Part shown: one piece after another, positions 63,001 through 64,000 of the stretch | How positions within the stretch are numbered: position 1 is the stretch's first letter | Layout of the letters: each line of letters opens with the position of its first letter | DNA from: Thamnaconus septentrionalis | Taxonomy: Eukaryota > Chordata > Actinopteri > Tetraodontiformes > Monacanthidae | Direction: 5' to 3' | NCBI GenBank assembly: GCA_009823395.1 | Contig: CM020508.1 | Coordinates: 3,115,015-3,179,014, forward strand | DNA length: 64,000 nucleotides | The notes under the pieces: model-generated | Told to the model about the DNA's origin: nothing | Seen by the model: only the letters and a program-made list of their open reading frames with translations | Database searches by the model: none | Position numbers and translations under genes: made by a program

Positions 63001-64000
63001 ACACCTGGGACCCAACCTTCAGCTGACCTCAGACTCAACCCTCCGTGCAGTCTCACTTCAAGGCAGGCAAAGATCGTTGTGTGTGTGTGCGTGTGCACAA
63101 AACTGAAAAGTGATGGCGTTTTTTCCTTCTTACTCAGAGCGTATTTGCGTTATCTGTGCATAATGGTTGTAATTAAATCTTCGTACCTTCTGGTTTCACC
63201 TCCTGGACCTCTTTTCAGGAACGGGCAAACTTTGAATTATTCAAATCCCCCCTCAATGCTTATTTATTTAATGCTTGATGCTTGAAATAAAATTTGAAGT
63301 AGGCAGTTTATTCGCGTTGCTTTTAATGATTCACTACTGAGGGAGCAACATTTATTCCCTGGATCCAGACAAACTAAAATTTAATTGAGTCCTGAAAACA
63401 TTTGTCCGCCGTCTCAAAATCTCAAATGAGATTCACAGCTGAAAAGCTCTGCGTGTGAACTGATGACTTGATCAGTGTGATTTCAACTAGCAACCTGTTT
63501 CAAAATTTTGGGAAAACTAACCTTAAATGCAACAGGTTTTATTTTTTCTTTTATTCTGATGATGGACATATTTTTTTTTTTATCCATCTTTGCTCCCTTC
63601 TTGTCAGCCAGTCAGGTTCCTTGGTGTCCCAGTGTTCCCAACGTCAGCCGATAGTAACACACATGAAGGGATGTTTTGATGTTGTTGCTGTTGTTGAATT
63701 AAACATGAATATTTGTATGAACATTTCTAGACTGCCTGACTGACTGGATTTTTTTCATGATGATTAACCCAAATTGGATTCTAGGAAAGATACAGAAACA
63801 AAGATAAAAGGGGGTCTGGGGGGGAGCTTAACTAAATGGAAGCCATTCATTAATGCCACTGTCGGGAGCAATAGTGCATTAATGCTTTAAAGCAGCGCCG
63901 CTGCGTTTTATGCTGCATCCATAGAAGGAGGCGGACGGTCGGATTGTCACAACATAAGCAGCAAAGCTTCTTTGTCTCCGCATTAGCTTTCGCTTTCGTC
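57071..64000. other. Gene-free tail of the window, probable leader intron
   Basis: No coding exon recognised. Unique, balanced blocks that look like conserved elements lie at 57430-57640, 60230-60360, 61830-62170 and 62850-63000. A CTG/CCG run lies at 59167-59195 and poly-G at 59445-59464. A possible tiny exon (58111-58125, GCCGACAG ... GTGAGT) is too short to support. Confidence 0.45.
61830..62170. promoter_or_regulatory. Candidate conserved non-coding element
   Basis: Repeat-poor DNA dense in homeodomain-like words (GATTAATGTCAGATTA, CTAATGG, CCATTAACG, TATTAATCAGATTA), interrupted by one AAAT repeat. Judged by appearance only. Confidence 0.3.

Overview
The window reads as teleost fish nuclear DNA, probably from a spiny-rayed lineage. 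Genes are split by short GT-AG introns, the proteins are vertebrate orthologues, microsatellites are frequent, and there is a tRNA-derived SINE plus several MITE-like insertions. The species is not identified. All gene calls come from hand translation and comparison with remembered family sequences; no search was run.

Layout. 1-3.7 kb: last nine exons (+) of a class VII myosin, best read as myo7b. 3.7-11.8 kb: non-coding, with microsatellites, a possible gpr17 leader exon near 5.6 kb, and a 3.7 kb composite repeat (7.70-11.41 kb) carrying a degraded protein fragment. 11.8-12.9 kb: gpr17 (+), a GC-rich single-exon GPCR. 15.5-26.5 kb: inpp5d/SHIP1 (+), 27 coding exons joining in frame to 1,073 codons plus stop. 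27.7-29.3 kb: lsm2 (+), 95 aa in five coding exons. 31.6-34.7 kb: bcl6 (-), eight coding exons giving 701 aa, with a probable leader exon and promoter at 37.07-37.5 kb. 37.6-64 kb: no protein-coding gene recognised. It holds CpG-rich promoter-like blocks at 45.2-45.7 and 53.7-54.2 kb, a well-formed non-coding exon at 57.0 kb, and several blocks that look like conserved non-coding elements.

Context. myo7b and gpr17 are neighbours in mammals with LIMS2 between or around them; I see no lims2 exons here. In mammals BCL6 is divergent from LPP across a long regulatory interval, so the + strand exon(s) at 53.8 and 57.0 kb are plausibly the lpp 5' leader. lsm2 and bcl6 are tail to tail. Inpp5d (SHIP1) and Bcl6 both act in blood and immune cells, while Lsm2 is a housekeeping RNA-processing subunit.

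Most notable: four STAT/BCL6-type palindromes within 73 bp of the predicted bcl6 leader exon, with a fifth about 300 bp upstream, suggesting that bcl6 autoregulation is retained in fish; CTCF consensus sites in convergent orientation on either side of bcl6; an orphan CpG promoter with a full ZNF143/SBS motif in the bcl6-lpp interval; and several insertions with intact target-site duplications.
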